This document shows positions 41,455 to 51,783 of a DNA stretch of 64,000 nucleotides, piece by piece. Source of the DNA: Pseudonocardia parietis (lineage in GTDB: Bacteria > Actinomycetota > Actinomycetes > Mycobacteriales > Pseudonocardiaceae). Position numbers and translations under genes: made by a program. The notes under the pieces were generated by a model. That model was given only the letters and a program-made list of their open reading frames with translations, was not told where the DNA came from and ran no database searches. The stretch lies in the NCBI RefSeq assembly GCF_017876315.1, contig NZ_JAGINU010000001.1, positions 1,488,001 to 1,552,000 of the forward strand. The letters are read 5' to 3'. Positions within the stretch are counted from its first letter, which is position 1, and each line of letters opens with the position of its first letter.

Positions 41455-41555
41455 CCCGGAGAGGTCCCGAACGGGGCCGGACACCGCTCTCCCGTGGCGG
41501 TGACCGGCCCCATTCGTGCGTTCCACCCCCGGCCGGCCGATCTGGATGCTGGTCC

Positions 41556-41607
41556 GAGCCGCCGAGCCGCCGAGCCGCCGAGCCGCCGAGCCGCCGAGCC
41601 GCCGAGC
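41556..41607. repeat. 8-bp tandem repeat (GAGCCGCC)n
   Basis: Six full copies of GAGCCGCC plus a half copy run without any mismatch, flanked by unique sequence. A unit of 8 bp in non-coding DNA can change copy number by strand slippage. It lies 100 bp after the rpoC terminator. Confidence 0.95.
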
Positions 41608-41641
41608 TCGGCCGACGGTGGTGGGGGTGATTACCAAGTCG

Positions 41642-41673
41642 GCCGATCGGTGCCACATCTGGCACCGATCGGC
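41642..41673. repeat. Perfect 14-bp inverted repeat after rpoC
   Basis: GCCGATCGGTGCCA (41642-41655) and TGGCACCGATCGGC (41660-41673) are exact complements around a CATC loop. The stem is not a simple GC block. It could be a second, bidirectional terminator between convergent genes or a protein-binding palindrome; no T-run is present. Confidence 0.8.
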
Positions 41674-41886
41674 ACCGATACGACGACCACCCGCACTGCG
41701 GCATCTCGGGCCGAGGGTGCGGCGTCCCGCCCCTCGACCGGAGAACAGCTCTCCCTGGAGGGATCGGGGGTGAGGCGACGGTCGCAGGGGCCGGTGCCCG
41801 GACGAGGCGAGGTCAGAGCTCTCCCGCGCCACCGCCGTGGCGCCCGAGCGGGTCGTGCCGGCGGGTGCCGGGGGTCGTCGGACGGA

Positions 41887-42783
41887 TCAGCGGGTGCAGT
41901 CGGCCCGCAGGGCGAGGCCGAGGGTGAGCAGAGCGTCGTCCGCCTCGGCGAGCAGGCCGGCCAGGGTCGGGAACGCGTGCCACATGCCCTCGGTGCGCTG
42001 GTAGCTGACCGGCGTGCCGGCGGCCCGGGCCCGGTCCACGAGGGTGTCGGAGTCGTCGACGAGTATCTCGTCGGCCCCGGCGACCACGTGCAGTGGCGGC
42101 AGGCCGGTCAGGTCGGCGTCGAGCGGGCACAGCTCCGGGGCACCGGCCGGATCCTCGGCGTAGTCGGCGACCGCGCCCGCCAGCCACGCCGGGTCCAGCA
42201 TCGCGTCGCTGGAGGCGTTGCGCGACAACGCGTCGGCCGTGCAGGTGAGGTCCAGCCACGGTGAGATGAGACCGAGTGCGCCGGGCAGATCCTCGCCGTC
42301 GGCGCGTAGCCGCAGCACCAGGGACATGGCCAGGCCGCCGCCCGCCGAGTCACCGGCGACCGCGATGCGCCGGGCGGAGTGGCCCGCGGCGCGCAGCGCG
42401 TGCCAGGCGGCGAGTGCGTCGTCCAGGGCGGCCGGGAACGGGTGCTCCGGCGCGAGCCGGTACGCCGGCGCGTGCACCGGGGTACCGGTGGCGTGCGCCA
42501 GGCCGGCGATCAGCGAGCGGTGCGAGGAGGGCGATCCGACCGCGTAGGCGCCGCCGTGCAGATACAGCACGCGGTGCGGGCCGAACGGCCCGGGCGGAGC
42601 GACGACCTCGGTCCGAACACCGCCGAGCTCGCCCCGGGCCCGGCGGGTGCCGCGGGGGAGCGGCAGGGACGCCCCCACGAGGTCGAGTCCGCGCCGGCGC
42701 ACCGGTACGGGTAGGCTCGGGGACAACAGCGGCGCGACGAGTGTGCGCGTGGCGAAGCGGTTGACCGCGGTCGGCAGATGCAT
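41887..42783 (-). CDS. Alpha/beta hydrolase of the hormone-sensitive-lipase (Lip) family
   Basis: A 298-residue esterase from ATG 42783. It has the HSL oxyanion motif YLHGGAYAVGS and the nucleophile elbow GDSAGGG; an Asp in VVAGADEILVDDS and His in GMWHAFPTL complete the triad. Members hydrolyse short to medium acyl esters. The frame is open to an ATG at 42933, which would add 50 residues, but those are unlike family N-termini; neither start has a good ribosome site. It is alone between the rpoC region and the str operon and may relate to the lipid genes upstream by theme only. Confidence 0.85.
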   Translation of the reverse strand: MHLPTAVNRFATRTLVAPLLSPSLPVPVRRRGLDLVGASLPLPRGTRRARGELGGVRTEVVAPPGPFGPHRVLYLHGGAYAVGSPSSHRSLIAGLAHATGTPVHAPAYRLAPEHPFPAALDDALAAWHALRAAGHSARRIAVAGDSAGGGLAMSLVLRLRADGEDLPGALGLISPWLDLTCTADALSRNASSDAMLDPAWLAGAVADYAEDPAGAPELCPLDADLTGLPPLHVVAGADEILVDDSDTLVDRARAAGTPVSYQRTEGMWHAFPTLAGLLAEADDALLTLGLALRADCTR

Positions 42784-42933
42784 ACCGGACGGTAACCCGA
42801 GCCACGCCTGCTGTACCCAGGGCGAACCCGGTGCGCCGCACCGATCGTCCACCACCGACCCGGCCGCGTTGAGCGGCAGACGATCTGCGACGAGCGGGTG
42901 AGCCCGCTTGCCAGAGGCCGACTCGTGCGGCAT

Positions 42934-43364
42934 CGTCGGGTCACAACAGGTCTCCGACGGGGTTCCACCCCGCCGGATACGAGGACTTCCGAAGCCCCCG
43001 GACAGTCCCGATGCAGGTCCGAGAGGGACCCGCTTTGACCGCCTTCAAGAGGGCCGAGTACTCTTATGCCCTGCGCTCGACTTCGGTCGGGCCAGTCCGC
43101 GTGCCCCGTAGCGTCCGGATCCGGGTGGTCTCATCTCCTGGGTCGAGGTAGCGCTCCGGTAACGGGCACGGCGGACGTCCCGAAGCCTCGGCGGGGCCTT
43201 TCCGGTTCCGAGCGTGCGCGGGACGACACGCCCGACCTCGGGGTCCGGAGCGACGGTGGCGGAAGCGAGATGCCACACCGGCGCCCGGGTCACGGAACAC
43301 TCATAACGAGAACAGCGACGAGCGAGACAGTCGAGCCACGTCGACGGGAAGAAGTAGACGGTTC
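42934..43364. other. Promoter and long leader of the str operon
   Basis: A 431-bp interval divergent between the esterase gene and rpsL. It contains a promoter at 43035-43064 and, after it, about 290 nt of untranslated leader with no credible frame. AGAAGTAGACGG precedes the rpsL ATG without a strong ribosome site. Confidence 0.65.
43035..43064 (+). promoter_or_regulatory. Promoter of the str operon
   Basis: -35 TTGACC (43035-43040), 18-nt spacer and -10 TACTCT (43059-43064) match the main sigma factor pattern. The predicted start is near 43071, which gives an unusually long leader of about 290 nt before rpsL. Confidence 0.65.
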
Positions 43365-43739
43365 ATGCCCACGATCCAGCAGCTGGTCCGTAAGGGCCGC
43401 GAGGACAAGGTCGCGAAGACCAAGACCGCCGCGCTGAAGGGGAGCCCCCAGCGCCGCGGGGTCTGCACCCGCGTGTACACCACCACCCCGAAGAAGCCGA
43501 ACTCCGCGCTGCGCAAGGTCGCCCGCGTGCGGCTCTCGAGCGGTATCGAGGTCACCGCGTACATCCCCGGCGAGGGCCACAACCTGCAGGAGCACTCCAT
43601 CGTGCTCGTGCGCGGCGGCCGTGTGAAGGACCTCCCGGGCGTGCGCTACAAGGTGATCCGCGGGTCGCTGGACACCCAGGGTGTCAAGAACCGCAAGCAG
43701 TCCCGCAGCCGCTACGGCGCGAAGAAGGAGAAGAGCTGA
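43365..43739 (+). CDS. rpsL: 30S ribosomal protein S12
   Basis: A 124-residue S12 of the decoding centre. The N-terminus [12 protein letters not shown], the streptomycin-site segment [16 protein letters not shown] with the Lys43 equivalent, and [19 protein letters not shown] with the Lys88 equivalent are all wild-type. It begins the str operon; its stop overlaps the rpsG start (TGATG). Confidence 0.98.
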   Translation: MPTIQQLVRKGREDKVAKTKTAALKGSPQRRGVCTRVYTTTPKKPNSALRKVARVRLSSGIEVTAYIPGEGHNLQEHSIVLVRGGRVKDLPGVRYKVIRGSLDTQGVKNRKQSRSRYGAKKEKS

Positions 43740-44209
43740 TGCCCCGCAAGGGCCCCGCCCCGAAGCGTCCGCTGGTCTCGGACCCCGTCTACGGCTCGCC
43801 GCTGGTCACCCAGCTGGTGAACAAGGTCCTCCGGGACGGCAAGCGTTCGCTCGCCGAGCGCATCGTGTACGCCGCCCTCGAGGGCACCAGGGAGAAGACC
43901 GGTACCGACCCGGTCGTCACTCTCAAGCGCGCGCTGGACAACGTGAAGCCGGCCCTCGAGGTCCGCAGCCGCCGTGTCGGTGGCGCGACCTACCAGGTCC
44001 CGGTCGAGGTCCGTGCCTCCCGGCAGACGACCCTGGGTCTGCGCTGGCTGGTCACCTACTCCGGCCAGCGCCGCGAGAAGACCATGATCGACCGCCTCAT
44101 GAACGAGCTGCTCGATGCGAGCAACGGTCTCGGCGCGAGCGTCAAGCGGCGTGAGGACATGCACAAGATGGCGGAGTCGAACCGCGCCTTCGCCCACTAC
44201 CGCTGGTGA
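43739..44209 (+). CDS. rpsG: 30S ribosomal protein S7
   Basis: A 156-residue S7 that nucleates assembly of the 30S head. It begins [31 protein letters not shown] and has the family signature [15 protein letters not shown]; it ends in [18 protein letters not shown]. Length is standard. The start overlaps the rpsL stop; fusA follows after 47 nt. Confidence 0.98.
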   Translation: MPRKGPAPKRPLVSDPVYGSPLVTQLVNKVLRDGKRSLAERIVYAALEGTREKTGTDPVVTLKRALDNVKPALEVRSRRVGGATYQVPVEVRASRQTTLGLRWLVTYSGQRREKTMIDRLMNELLDASNGLGASVKRREDMHKMAESNRAFAHYRW

Positions 44210-44256
44210 CCGGCCGACCGTCGGGTGCCATCTCGCGATCGAGGGAGAGCTGAGAA

Positions 44257-46359
44257 GTGGCAGCACAGGATGTGCTGACGGACCTGACGAAGGTCCGCAA
44301 CATCGGCATCATGGCCCACATCGACGCCGGGAAGACCACCACCACCGAGCGGATCCTGTATTACACCGGGATCAACTACAAGCTCGGTGAGGTGCACGAC
44401 GGCGCCGCCACCATGGACTGGATGGAGGAGGAGCAGAAGCGCGGCATCACGATCACGTCGGCCGCGACGACCTGCTTCTGGAAAGACCACCAGATCAACA
44501 TCATCGACACCCCCGGGCACGTCGACTTCACCGTCGAGGTGGAGCGGAACCTGCGGGTGCTCGACGGCGCGGTCGCGGTCTTCGACGGCAAGGAGGGGGT
44601 CGAGCCGCAGTCCGAGCAGGTCTGGCGGCAGGCCTCCAAGTACGACGTCCCCCGCATCTGCTTCGTCAACAAGATGGACAAGCTGGGCGCGGACTTCTAC
44701 TTCACGGTCCGGACGATCCAGGAGCGGCTGAACGCGAGGCCGCTGGCGCTGCAGCTCCCGATCGGGTCCGAGAGCGACTTCATCGGAGTCGTCGACCTGG
44801 TCGAGATGCGTGCGCTGACCTGGCGTGGCGACGTGGTCAAGGGCGAGGACTACGCGGTCGAGGAGATCCCGGCCGACATGGCCGACACGGTCGCCGAGTG
44901 GCGCGAGAAGCTGGTCGAGGCCGTGGCCGAGACCGACGACGCGCTCATGGAGGCCTACCTCGGCGGCGAGGAGCTCACCACCGAGCAGATCAAGACCGGC
45001 ATCCGGAAGATCGTGACCGATCGGGTCGCCTACCCGGTGCTGTGTGGCTCGGCGTTCAAGAACAAGGGCGTGCAGCCCATGCTGGACGCGGTGATCGCCT
45101 ACCTCCCGTCGCCGTACGACCTTCCCCCGGTCGAGGGCTTCCTGACCGACGGCGAGACCCCGGCCAGCCGCAAGCCGGCCAAGGACGAGCCGTTCGCCGC
45201 CCTGGCGTTCAAGATCGCCGCTCACCCGTTCTTCGGCAAGCTGACCTACATCCGGGTCTACTCCGGCCGGGTCGCCTCGGGTGCGCAGCTCCTGAACTCG
45301 ACCAAGGACCGGAAGGAGCGCATCGGGAAGGTCTTCCAGATGCACTCCAACAAGGAGAACCCGGTCGACGAGGCCATGGCGGGCCACATCTACGCCGTCA
45401 TCGGCCTGAAGGACACGACCACCGGCGAGACGCTCTGCGACCCGCAGTCGCCGATCGTGCTGGAGTCGATGACCTTCCCGGACCCGGTGATCCAGGTTGC
45501 GGTCGAGCCGAAGACCAAGGCGGACCAGGAGAAGCTCTCCACGGCGATCCAGCGGCTCGCCGAGGAGGACCCGACGTTCCAGGTCTCCCTGGACGACGAG
45601 ACCGGCCAGACCATCCTGGCCGGCATGGGCGAGCTGCACCTCGAGGTGCTGGTCAACCGGATGAAGTCCGACTTCAAGGTCGAGGCCAACATCGGTAAGC
45701 CGCAGGTCGCCTACCGGGAGACCATCCGGCAGTCGGTCATCAAGCACGAGTACACGCACAAGAAGCAGACCGGTGGCTCGGGGCAGTTCGCCCGCGTCAT
45801 CATCAACCTGGAGCCGCTCACCAGCGGTGACGGTGCGCTGTACGAGTTCGAGAACAAGGTCACCGGTGGTCGCATCCCGCGGGAGTACATCCCGTCGGTG
45901 GACCAGGGTGTCCAGGACGCCATGCAGTACGGCATCCAGGCCGGCTACCCCGTGGTCGGCGTGCGGTGCACCCTGCTGGACGGGCAGTACCACGAGGTCG
46001 ACTCCTCGGAGATGGCCTTCAAGGTCGCCGGTTCGATGGCGTTCAAGGAGGCGGCCCGCAAGGCGAGCCCCGCCATCCTGGAGCCGATGATGGCCGTCGA
46101 GGTCACCACCCCCGAGGACTACATGGGTGACGTCATCGGCGACCTGAACTCCCGCCGCGGCCAGGTCCAGGCCATGGAGGAGCGGGCAGGCGCCCGCGTC
46201 ATCAAGGCGCTCGTGCCGCTGTCCGAGATGTTCGGCTACGTCGGCGACCTGCGGTCGCGGACCCAGGGCCGGGCGAACTACACGATGGTCTTCGACTCGT
46301 ACGCCGAGGTTCCGGCGAACGTGGCCAAGGAGATCATCGCGAAGGTGACGGGCGAGTAA
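44257..46359 (+). CDS. fusA: Elongation factor G
   Basis: A 700-residue GTPase that drives translocation. G1 is [14 protein letters not shown], the switch region has [12 protein letters not shown]3 is DTPGHVDFT and G4 NKMD. Domains II-V follow at normal spacing, with [10 protein letters not shown]-like domain IV ([13 protein letters not shown]) and [18 protein letters not shown] in domain V. GTG start with GAGGGAGAGC upstream. tuf follows after a 149-nt gap with a hairpin. Confidence 0.98.
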   Translation: MAAQDVLTDLTKVRNIGIMAHIDAGKTTTTERILYYTGINYKLGEVHDGAATMDWMEEEQKRGITITSAATTCFWKDHQINIIDTPGHVDFTVEVERNLRVLDGAVAVFDGKEGVEPQSEQVWRQASKYDVPRICFVNKMDKLGADFYFTVRTIQERLNARPLALQLPIGSESDFIGVVDLVEMRALTWRGDVVKGEDYAVEEIPADMADTVAEWREKLVEAVAETDDALMEAYLGGEELTTEQIKTGIRKIVTDRVAYPVLCGSAFKNKGVQPMLDAVIAYLPSPYDLPPVEGFLTDGETPASRKPAKDEPFAALAFKIAAHPFFGKLTYIRVYSGRVASGAQLLNSTKDRKERIGKVFQMHSNKENPVDEAMAGHIYAVIGLKDTTTGETLCDPQSPIVLESMTFPDPVIQVAVEPKTKADQEKLSTAIQRLAEEDPTFQVSLDDETGQTILAGMGELHLEVLVNRMKSDFKVEANIGKPQVAYRETIRQSVIKHEYTHKKQTGGSGQFARVIINLEPLTSGDGALYEFENKVTGGRIPREYIPSVDQGVQDAMQYGIQAGYPVVGVRCTLLDGQYHEVDSSEMAFKVAGSMAFKEAARKASPAILEPMMAVEVTTPEDYMGDVIGDLNSRRGQVQAMEERAGARVIKALVPLSEMFGYVGDLRSRTQGRANYTMVFDSYAEVPANVAKEIIAKVTGE

Positions 46360-46403
46360 CACTCGCAGCGAGGGCCGGCCGGGCTCCAGTCCGACCAGCC
46401 TGC

Positions 46404-46446
46404 GAGGTGCGGTCCGCGGATCTGTAAGGTCCGCGGCCCACACCTC
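46404..46446 (+). promoter_or_regulatory. Nested hairpin in the fusA-tuf gap
   Basis: An outer stem GAGGTG/CACCTC (46404-46409 with 46441-46446) encloses an inner perfect stem CCGCGGA/TCCGCGG (46414-46420 with 46430-46436). A possible -10-like TAAGGT lies in the loop. It may be a processing site, attenuator or part of a separate tuf promoter region. Confidence 0.45.
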
Positions 46447-46508
46447 ACATCCCACAGACCTGCCGTCAGCATGGCGGAGAAGAAGACACAGTCCAGGAGG
46501 ACCCAGCA

Positions 46509-47702
46509 GTGGCGAAGGCGAAGTTCGAGCGGACCAAGCCGCACGTCAACATCGGCACCATCGGTCACATCGACCACGGCAAGACCACGCTGACGGCGGC
46601 CATCACCAAGGTTCTGCACGACAAGTTCCCGAAGCTCAACGAGGCTTCGGCGTTCGACATGATCGACAAGGCGCCGGAAGAGCGCCAGCGCGGTATCACG
46701 ATCTCGATCGCGCACGTCGAGTACCAGACCGAGAAGCGGCACTACGCGCACGTCGACTGCCCCGGGCACGCCGACTACGTGAAGAACATGATCACCGGCG
46801 CCGCCCAGATGGACGGCGCGATCCTGGTGGTCGCCGCGACCGACGGCCCGATGCCGCAGACCCGTGAGCACGTGCTGCTCGCGCGTCAGGTCGGCGTGCC
46901 GTACATCGTCGTCGCCCTGAACAAGGCGGACATGGTCGACGACGACGAGATCATGGAGCTCGTCGAGATGGAGGTCCGTGAGCTCCTCTCGGACCAGGAC
47001 TACCCGGGTGACGACCTCCCGATCGTCCGCGTCTCGGCGCTGAAGGCGCTCGAGGGCGACGAGCAGTGGGCGAACGCCATCGTCGAGCTGATGGACGCCG
47101 TCGACGACGCGATCCCGGAGCCCGAGCGCGACATCGAGAAGCCCTTCCTGATGCCCGTGGAGGACGTCTTCACGATCACCGGTCGCGGCACCGTCGTGAC
47201 CGGTCGTGTCGAGCGCGGCATCGTCAAGGTCAACGAGAGCGTCGACATCGTCGGCATCCGTCCGAACAAGACCTCGACCACCGTCACCGGTGTCGAGATG
47301 TTCCGGAAGATCCTCGACGAGGGGCGTGCCGGCGAGAACGTCGGTCTGCTGCTCCGCGGCATCAAGCGCGAGGACGTCGAGCGCGGCCAGGTCGTCGTGA
47401 AGCCGGGTTCGATCACGCCGCACACCCAGTTCGAGGGCCAGGTGTACATCCTGGGCAAGGACGAGGGCGGCCGTCACACCCCGTTCTTCAACAACTACCG
47501 TCCGCAGTTCTACTTCCGGACGACCGACGTGACCGGCGTCGTGACGCTGCCGGCCGGCACCGAGATGGTCATGCCGGGCGACAACACCTCCATGAGCGTT
47601 CAGCTGATCCAGCCGATCGCCATGGAGGAGGGCCTGCAGTTCGCCATCCGTGAGGGTGGCCGGACCGTGGGCGCCGGGCAGGTCACCAAGATCAACGAGT
47701 GA
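46509..47702 (+). CDS. tuf: Elongation factor Tu
   Basis: A 397-residue GTPase that delivers aminoacyl-tRNA. G1 GHIDHGKTT, the switch region [13 protein letters not shown]3 DCPGHADY, G4 NKAD and the tRNA-binding domain end [11 protein letters not shown] are standard. Start is GTG at 46509, 10-12 nt after GGAGGACC. It closes the str operon; the S10 leader follows. Confidence 0.98.
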   Translation: MAKAKFERTKPHVNIGTIGHIDHGKTTLTAAITKVLHDKFPKLNEASAFDMIDKAPEERQRGITISIAHVEYQTEKRHYAHVDCPGHADYVKNMITGAAQMDGAILVVAATDGPMPQTREHVLLARQVGVPYIVVALNKADMVDDDEIMELVEMEVRELLSDQDYPGDDLPIVRVSALKALEGDEQWANAIVELMDAVDDAIPEPERDIEKPFLMPVEDVFTITGRGTVVTGRVERGIVKVNESVDIVGIRPNKTSTTVTGVEMFRKILDEGRAGENVGLLLRGIKREDVERGQVVVKPGSITPHTQFEGQVYILGKDEGGRHTPFFNNYRPQFYFRTTDVTGVVTLPAGTEMVMPGDNTSMSVQLIQPIAMEEGLQFAIREGGRTVGAGQVTKINE

Positions 47703-48202
47703 GGTCGCGGGGCGGCGGTGACACCCTCCGCTCCGCACCCACCCCCCGGTCGAGGGGGCCGCACGACCGTGTGGCATCCTTGACGGGTTGCACGATGAAC
47801 ATGGCGCGTGGAAGCGCCGCCCCTGTTCCCGGTTTCCGGTAGTCCAGGAGTCGCGCCCCACGCGCCATGTTCGTTGTGAGGCTCGGTTTCGTGGCCCTGT
47901 TCGCAGGGCCCGTGAGATCGAGGAAGATCCAGCAACATGCCCGCCCCACAGGGGGAGGGACGCGGTGACCCGGGCACAGCCATGAGGATCGAGCGCGACA
48001 CGCCCGACCTCGTGGACCGGAGAGCCCCGGCAGGACGAGTGCTCCAGGCAACTGGACGCGCGGATCCGGAGCCGACAGACCTGAACAGAGCACGGGCCGC
48101 AGCCGGCCGCACCGCAGCACTTGCGGTGGCAGCACGGCGCGAGTTCTGCGGGGCCGACACCGCGACACCCCCGCGGCAGGAAGAAGAGGACGACCGACGA
48201 CC
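47703..48202 (+). other. 500-nt structured region upstream of the S10 operon
   Basis: No credible gene lies between tuf and rpsJ. The interval contains a long-range 21-bp inverted repeat (47791-47811 with 47858-47878) and, right after it, a 7-bp stem with a TTCG tetraloop (47893-47910). An isolated TTGACG (47780-47785) has no matching -10. Structured leaders that sense L4 control S10 operons in other bacteria; whether this one does so is unknown. Confidence 0.6.
47791..47878 (+). promoter_or_regulatory. Long inverted repeat in the S10 leader
   Basis: The core GAACATGGCGCGTGG (47797-47811) is exactly complementary to 47858-47872, and the pairing extends outward six more pairs with two G-U wobbles. 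The 46-nt interior can fold further. Wobble pairs suggest it acts as RNA read on the plus strand. It begins 88 nt after the tuf stop and about 325 nt before rpsJ. Confidence 0.7.
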
Positions 48203-48508
48203 ATGGCGGGACAGAAGATCCGCATCAGGCTCAAGGCCTATGACCACGAGGCAATCGACGCGTCCGCTCGCAAGATCGTGGAGACCGTGACGCGTACCGG
48301 TGCCCGGGTCGTCGGCCCCGTGCCGCTGCCCACCGAGAAGAACGTGTACTGCGTCATCCGCTCGCCGCACAAGTACAAGGACTCGCGCGAGCACTTCGAG
48401 ATGCGCACACACAAGCGGCTGATCGACATTCTCGACCCGACGCCGAAGACAGTCGACGCGCTCATGCGCATCGACCTCCCGGCGAGCGTCGACGTCAACA
48501 TCCAGTAG
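48203..48508 (+). CDS. rpsJ: 30S ribosomal protein S10
   Basis: A 101-residue S10, also the NusE antitermination partner. It has [29 protein letters not shown] and the loop [24 protein letters not shown]. Length is standard. It starts the S10 cluster; rplC begins within 20 nt. Confidence 0.98.
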   Translation: MAGQKIRIRLKAYDHEAIDASARKIVETVTRTGARVVGPVPLPTEKNVYCVIRSPHKYKDSREHFEMRTHKRLIDILDPTPKTVDALMRIDLPASVDVNIQ

Positions 48509-48525
48509 GCGTGGGGGCGAAGACG

Positions 48526-49200
48526 ATGACGAAGACGACTGCCACCAAGCAGACGAAGAAGGTCACCGGGCTCCTGGGCACCAAGCTCGGGATGACCCAG
48601 GTGTTCGACGAGAACAACCGCGTCGTGCCGGTCACCGTGGTCCAGATCGGGCCGAACGTCGTGACGCAGGTGCGTTCCGTGGAGAGCGACGGCTACACGG
48701 CCGTCCAGCTGGCCTACGGGGCCATCGACCCGCGCAAGGTGAACAAGCCGGAGACCGGCCACTTCGCCAAGGCGGGCGCCACCCCGCGCCGGCACCTCCT
48801 CGAGCTGCGCACCTCCGACGCCGCGGACTACACCCCGGGCCAGGAGATCACCGCGGAGGCTTTCGCGGAGATCGCCGAGGTCGACGTGGTCGGCGTGACC
48901 AAGGGCAAGGGCTTCGCCGGTGTCATGAAGCGTCACGGCTTCTCCGGCCTGGGCGCCTCGCACGGCACCCAGCGCAAGCACCGTTCCCCGGGCTCGATCG
49001 GTGGCTGTGCCACCCCGGGCCGCGTGTTCAAGGGCGTGCGGATGGCCGGCCGGATGGGCTCCGACCGCCAGACCACGCAGAACCTGAAGCTCCACCGGGT
49101 GGACGCCGAGCGCGGCCTGCTGCTCATCAAGGGCGCCGTTCCCGGTCCCCGCGGTGGGCTCGTCGTGGTGAAGACCCCCGCGAAGGGTGATGGCAAGTGA
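48526..49200 (+). CDS. rplC: 50S ribosomal protein L3
   Basis: A 224-residue L3 from ATG 48526, chosen for the GGGGGCGAAG purine run before it; a GTG at 48511 would add five residues. It has [23 protein letters not shown] and the peptidyl-transferase loop region [35 protein letters not shown] short basic Thr/Lys N-terminal extension precedes the family core. It overlaps rplD by 4 nt. Confidence 0.97.
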   Translation: MTKTTATKQTKKVTGLLGTKLGMTQVFDENNRVVPVTVVQIGPNVVTQVRSVESDGYTAVQLAYGAIDPRKVNKPETGHFAKAGATPRRHLLELRTSDAADYTPGQEITAEAFAEIAEVDVVGVTKGKGFAGVMKRHGFSGLGASHGTQRKHRSPGSIGGCATPGRVFKGVRMAGRMGSDRQTTQNLKLHRVDAERGLLLIKGAVPGPRGGLVVVKTPAKGDGK

Positions 49201-49883
49201 GCACCGTGCAGATCAAGTCGCCGGAGGGCGCCGCGAGCGGCAGCGTCGAGCTGCCCGACCACGTCTTCGACGTGACGGCCAACATCGCCCTCATGCACCA
49301 GGTCGTGACCGCGCAGCTCAATGCGGCGCGTCAGGGCTCGCACGACACCAAGACCCGCGGCGAGGTCCGCGGTGGTGGCAAGAAGCCGTACCGGCAGAAG
49401 GGCACCGGTCGCGCCCGTCAGGGTTCGGTCCGCGCCCCGCAGTTCGCCGGTGGCGGCACCGTGCACGGCCCGACGCCGCGGGACTACTCGCAGCGGACCC
49501 CGAAGAAGATGAAGGCTGCCGCCCTGCGTGGTGCCCTCTCCGACCGGGCTCGTGCCGGCCGGGTGCACGTCGTGTCCTCGCTGGTCGAGGGCGACGCGCC
49601 GTCGACGAAGGCCGCCCGCAAGGCCCTTGGGGCCCTGCTGCCGGAGTCCGGTGCGAGCCGGGTGCTGGCCGTCGTCGAGCGGAGCGCCGAGAACGCGCTG
49701 CTGAGCCTGCGCAACCTGCCGCAGGTCCACCTGATCGCGCCGGACCAGCTGAACACCCACGACGTGCTGGTCAACGACGTCGTGCTGTTCACGCAGACGG
49801 CGCTGGACGAGTTCCTGTCCGGCCCGATCGCGAAGCCGAAGGCCGCGAGCCGGCGGGTTGCAGCTGAGGAGGCCGACAAGTGA
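49197..49883 (+). CDS. rplD: 50S ribosomal protein L4
   Basis: A 228-residue L4. The exit-tunnel loop is recognisable in [40 protein letters not shown], the region where macrolide-resistance changes arise. The N-terminal part is slightly Ser/Gly-rich. In enterobacteria L4 represses the S10 operon. GTG start overlaps rplC and its stop overlaps rplW. Confidence 0.97.
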   Translation: MSTVQIKSPEGAASGSVELPDHVFDVTANIALMHQVVTAQLNAARQGSHDTKTRGEVRGGGKKPYRQKGTGRARQGSVRAPQFAGGGTVHGPTPRDYSQRTPKKMKAAALRGALSDRARAGRVHVVSSLVEGDAPSTKAARKALGALLPESGASRVLAVVERSAENALLSLRNLPQVHLIAPDQLNTHDVLVNDVVLFTQTALDEFLSGPIAKPKAASRRVAAEEADK

Positions 49884-50179
49884 TCACGGACCCGCGGGAC
49901 GTGTTGCTCGCGCCGGTCGTCTCGGAGAAGAGCTACGGGCTGCTCGACGAGCGCCAGTACACCTTCGTCGTCACGCCGGACGCGAACAAGACCCAGATCA
50001 AGATCGCCGTGGAGAAGGTGTTCGGGGTCAAGGTGACCAGCGTGAACACGCTGAACCGCCCGGGCAAGCGCAAGCGCTCCCGCACCGGCTACGGCAAGCG
50101 CAAGGACACCAAGCGCGCGATCGTCACGCTCTCCGAGGAGAGCAAGGCGATCGACGTGTTCGGTGGCCCGGCGAGCTGA
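49880..50179 (+). CDS. rplW: 50S ribosomal protein L23
   Basis: A 99-residue L23 at the tunnel exit, docking site for trigger factor and SRP. It includes [23 protein letters not shown] and [23 protein letters not shown]. Length is standard. GTG start overlaps the rplD stop by 4 nt; rplB follows after 16 nt. Confidence 0.97.
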   Translation: MITDPRDVLLAPVVSEKSYGLLDERQYTFVVTPDANKTQIKIAVEKVFGVKVTSVNTLNRPGKRKRSRTGYGKRKDTKRAIVTLSEESKAIDVFGGPAS

Positions 50180-50195
50180 GGGAGCGAGCTGACCC

Positions 50196-51029
50196 ATGGC
50201 CATTCGTAAGTACAAGCCGACCACCCCGGGCCGTCGTGGCTCGAGCGTGTCGGACTTCGCCGAGATCACCCGGGACCACCCGGAGAAGTCGCTGCTGCGC
50301 CCGCTGCACAACCGTGGCGGCCGCAACGTGCACGGGCGGGTCACCACCCGGCACCAGGGCGGTGGCCACAAGCGGGCCTACCGCCTGATCGACTTCCGTC
50401 GCAACGACAAGGACGGCGTCCCGGCGAAGGTCGCGCACATCGAGTACGACCCGAACCGCACCTCGCGGATCGCACTGCTGCACTACGTCGACGGCGAGAA
50501 GCGCTACATCATCGCGCCGGCGAAGCTGAAGCAGGGCGACAAGATCGAGAACGGCCCCCGGGCCGACATCAAGGTGGGCAACAACCTGCCGCTGCGCAAC
50601 ATCCCGACGGGCACCGTGGTGCACGCGATCGAGCTCCGCCCCGGTGGCGGCGCCAAGATCGCGCGCTCGGCCGGTGTCGGCGTCCAGCTGGTCGCCAAGG
50701 ACGGGCCCTACGCGCAGCTGCGGATGCCCTCCGGCGAGATCCGCTACGTCGACGTCCGCTGCCGCGCGACCGTCGGCGAGGTGGGCAACTCGGAGCACGC
50801 CAACATCAACTGGGGCAAGGCCGGCCGCATGCGGTGGAAGGGCAAGCGCCCGTCCGTCCGTGGTGTCGCCATGAACCCGGTGGACCACCCGCACGGTGGT
50901 GGTGAGGGCAAGACCTCCGGTGGCCGCCACCCGGTGAACCCGGCCGGTACGCCCGAGGGGCGCACCCGCCGGAACAAGCCGTCCGACAAGTTGATCGTCC
51001 GCCGGCGCCGTACCGGCAAGAAGCGCTGA
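50196..51029 (+). CDS. rplB: 50S ribosomal protein L2
   Basis: A 277-residue L2, needed for subunit joining and peptidyl transfer. It opens [18 protein letters not shown] and carries the signature [14 protein letters not shown] near residues 224-237, including the functional His. The basic tail RRRRTGKKR is intact. AGGGAGCGAGC precedes the ATG. Confidence 0.98.
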   Translation: MAIRKYKPTTPGRRGSSVSDFAEITRDHPEKSLLRPLHNRGGRNVHGRVTTRHQGGGHKRAYRLIDFRRNDKDGVPAKVAHIEYDPNRTSRIALLHYVDGEKRYIIAPAKLKQGDKIENGPRADIKVGNNLPLRNIPTGTVVHAIELRPGGGAKIARSAGVGVQLVAKDGPYAQLRMPSGEIRYVDVRCRATVGEVGNSEHANINWGKAGRMRWKGKRPSVRGVAMNPVDHPHGGGEGKTSGGRHPVNPAGTPEGRTRRNKPSDKLIVRRRRTGKKR

Positions 51030-51044
51030 GCAGGGAGGTAAGAG

Positions 51045-51326
51045 ATGCCGCGCAGCCTGAAAAAGGGCCCATTCGTCGACGACCACCTGCTCAAGAAGGT
51101 GGACGCCCTCAACGAGTCCGGCAAGAAGACCGTGGTCCGTACGTGGTCCCGTCGGTCCACGATCATCCCGGACATGATCGGTCACACCATTGCGGTGCAC
51201 GACGGCCGCAAGCACGTGCCGGTGTTCGTGTCCGACTCGATGGTCGGGCACAAGCTGGGCGAGTTCGCCCCGACCCGGACCTTCCGGGGTCACATCAAGG
51301 ACGACCGCAAGGCGCGTCGGCGCTAG
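51045..51326 (+). CDS. rpsS: 30S ribosomal protein S19
   Basis: A 93-residue S19 of the 30S head. It has [18 protein letters not shown] and the signature [53 protein letters not shown] is a strong ribosome site. rplV follows after 37 nt. Confidence 0.98.
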   Translation: MPRSLKKGPFVDDHLLKKVDALNESGKKTVVRTWSRRSTIIPDMIGHTIAVHDGRKHVPVFVSDSMVGHKLGEFAPTRTFRGHIKDDRKARRR

Positions 51327-51363
51327 AAGCCGGCCCGAGTAGCGACTAGGAGAGGTGGAGAAG

Positions 51364-51783
51364 ATGGCAGAGACCACTGCCGAGGCCACCGGCGCTGCGC
51401 TCGAGCCGACTCGTGCGCGGGCCGTGGCACGGTTCGTCCGGAGCTCACCGATGAAGACCCGGCGCGTCGTGGACATGGTCCGCGGCCTGCCGGTGGGCGA
51501 GGCGCTGGCGATCCTGCGGTTCTCACCGCAGGCCGCGGCCGAGCCGGTCGCGAAGGTCGTGGCGAGTGCCGCGGCCAACGCGGAGAACAACCTGGACCTG
51601 AACCCGGACACCCTCGTGGTGGCCGTGGCGATGGTCGACGAGGGCCCGACGCTCAAGCGCATCCGACCGCGTGCCCAGGGGCGCGCCTACCGGATCCGCA
51701 AGCGGACGAGCCACATCACCATCGAGGTCGAGTCGGTTCCGCAGAAGGCCGGCCGTCGTGGTGCGAAGGGGAGGGCCCGCTGA
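51364..51783 (+). CDS. rplV: 50S ribosomal protein L22
   Basis: A 139-residue L22 from ATG 51364. A GTG at 51355 would add three residues but has AGGAG only 2 nt before it, too close; the ATG has GGTGGAG at a normal distance. The core includes [19 protein letters not shown] and the tunnel hairpin [21 protein letters not shown] short acidic Ala/Thr N-terminus precedes the fold. The stop overlaps rpsC. Confidence 0.96.
   Translation: MAETTAEATGAALEPTRARAVARFVRSSPMKTRRVVDMVRGLPVGEALAILRFSPQAAAEPVAKVVASAAANAENNLDLNPDTLVVAVAMVDEGPTLKRIRPRAQGRAYRIRKRTSHITIEVESVPQKAGRRGAKGRAR

Larger units (their letters stand above)
41455..41886. other. Gene-free stretch after rpoC
   Basis: A 432-bp interval between the rpoC terminator and the convergent esterase gene. 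It has an 8-bp tandem repeat (41556-41607) and a perfect 14-bp hairpin (41642-41673). Open frames here translate to repetitive Arg/Pro/Ser strings and lack ribosome sites, so none is called. Confidence 0.6.

Noticed and set aside
41556-41607. Tandem repeats as a CRISPR array
   Set aside because: The unit is 8 bp with no spacers and no cas genes are present.
47780-47785. TTGACG as the -35 of an S10 promoter
   Set aside because: No -10-like hexamer at 16-18 nt; the expected place falls in the GC-rich arm of the inverted repeat.
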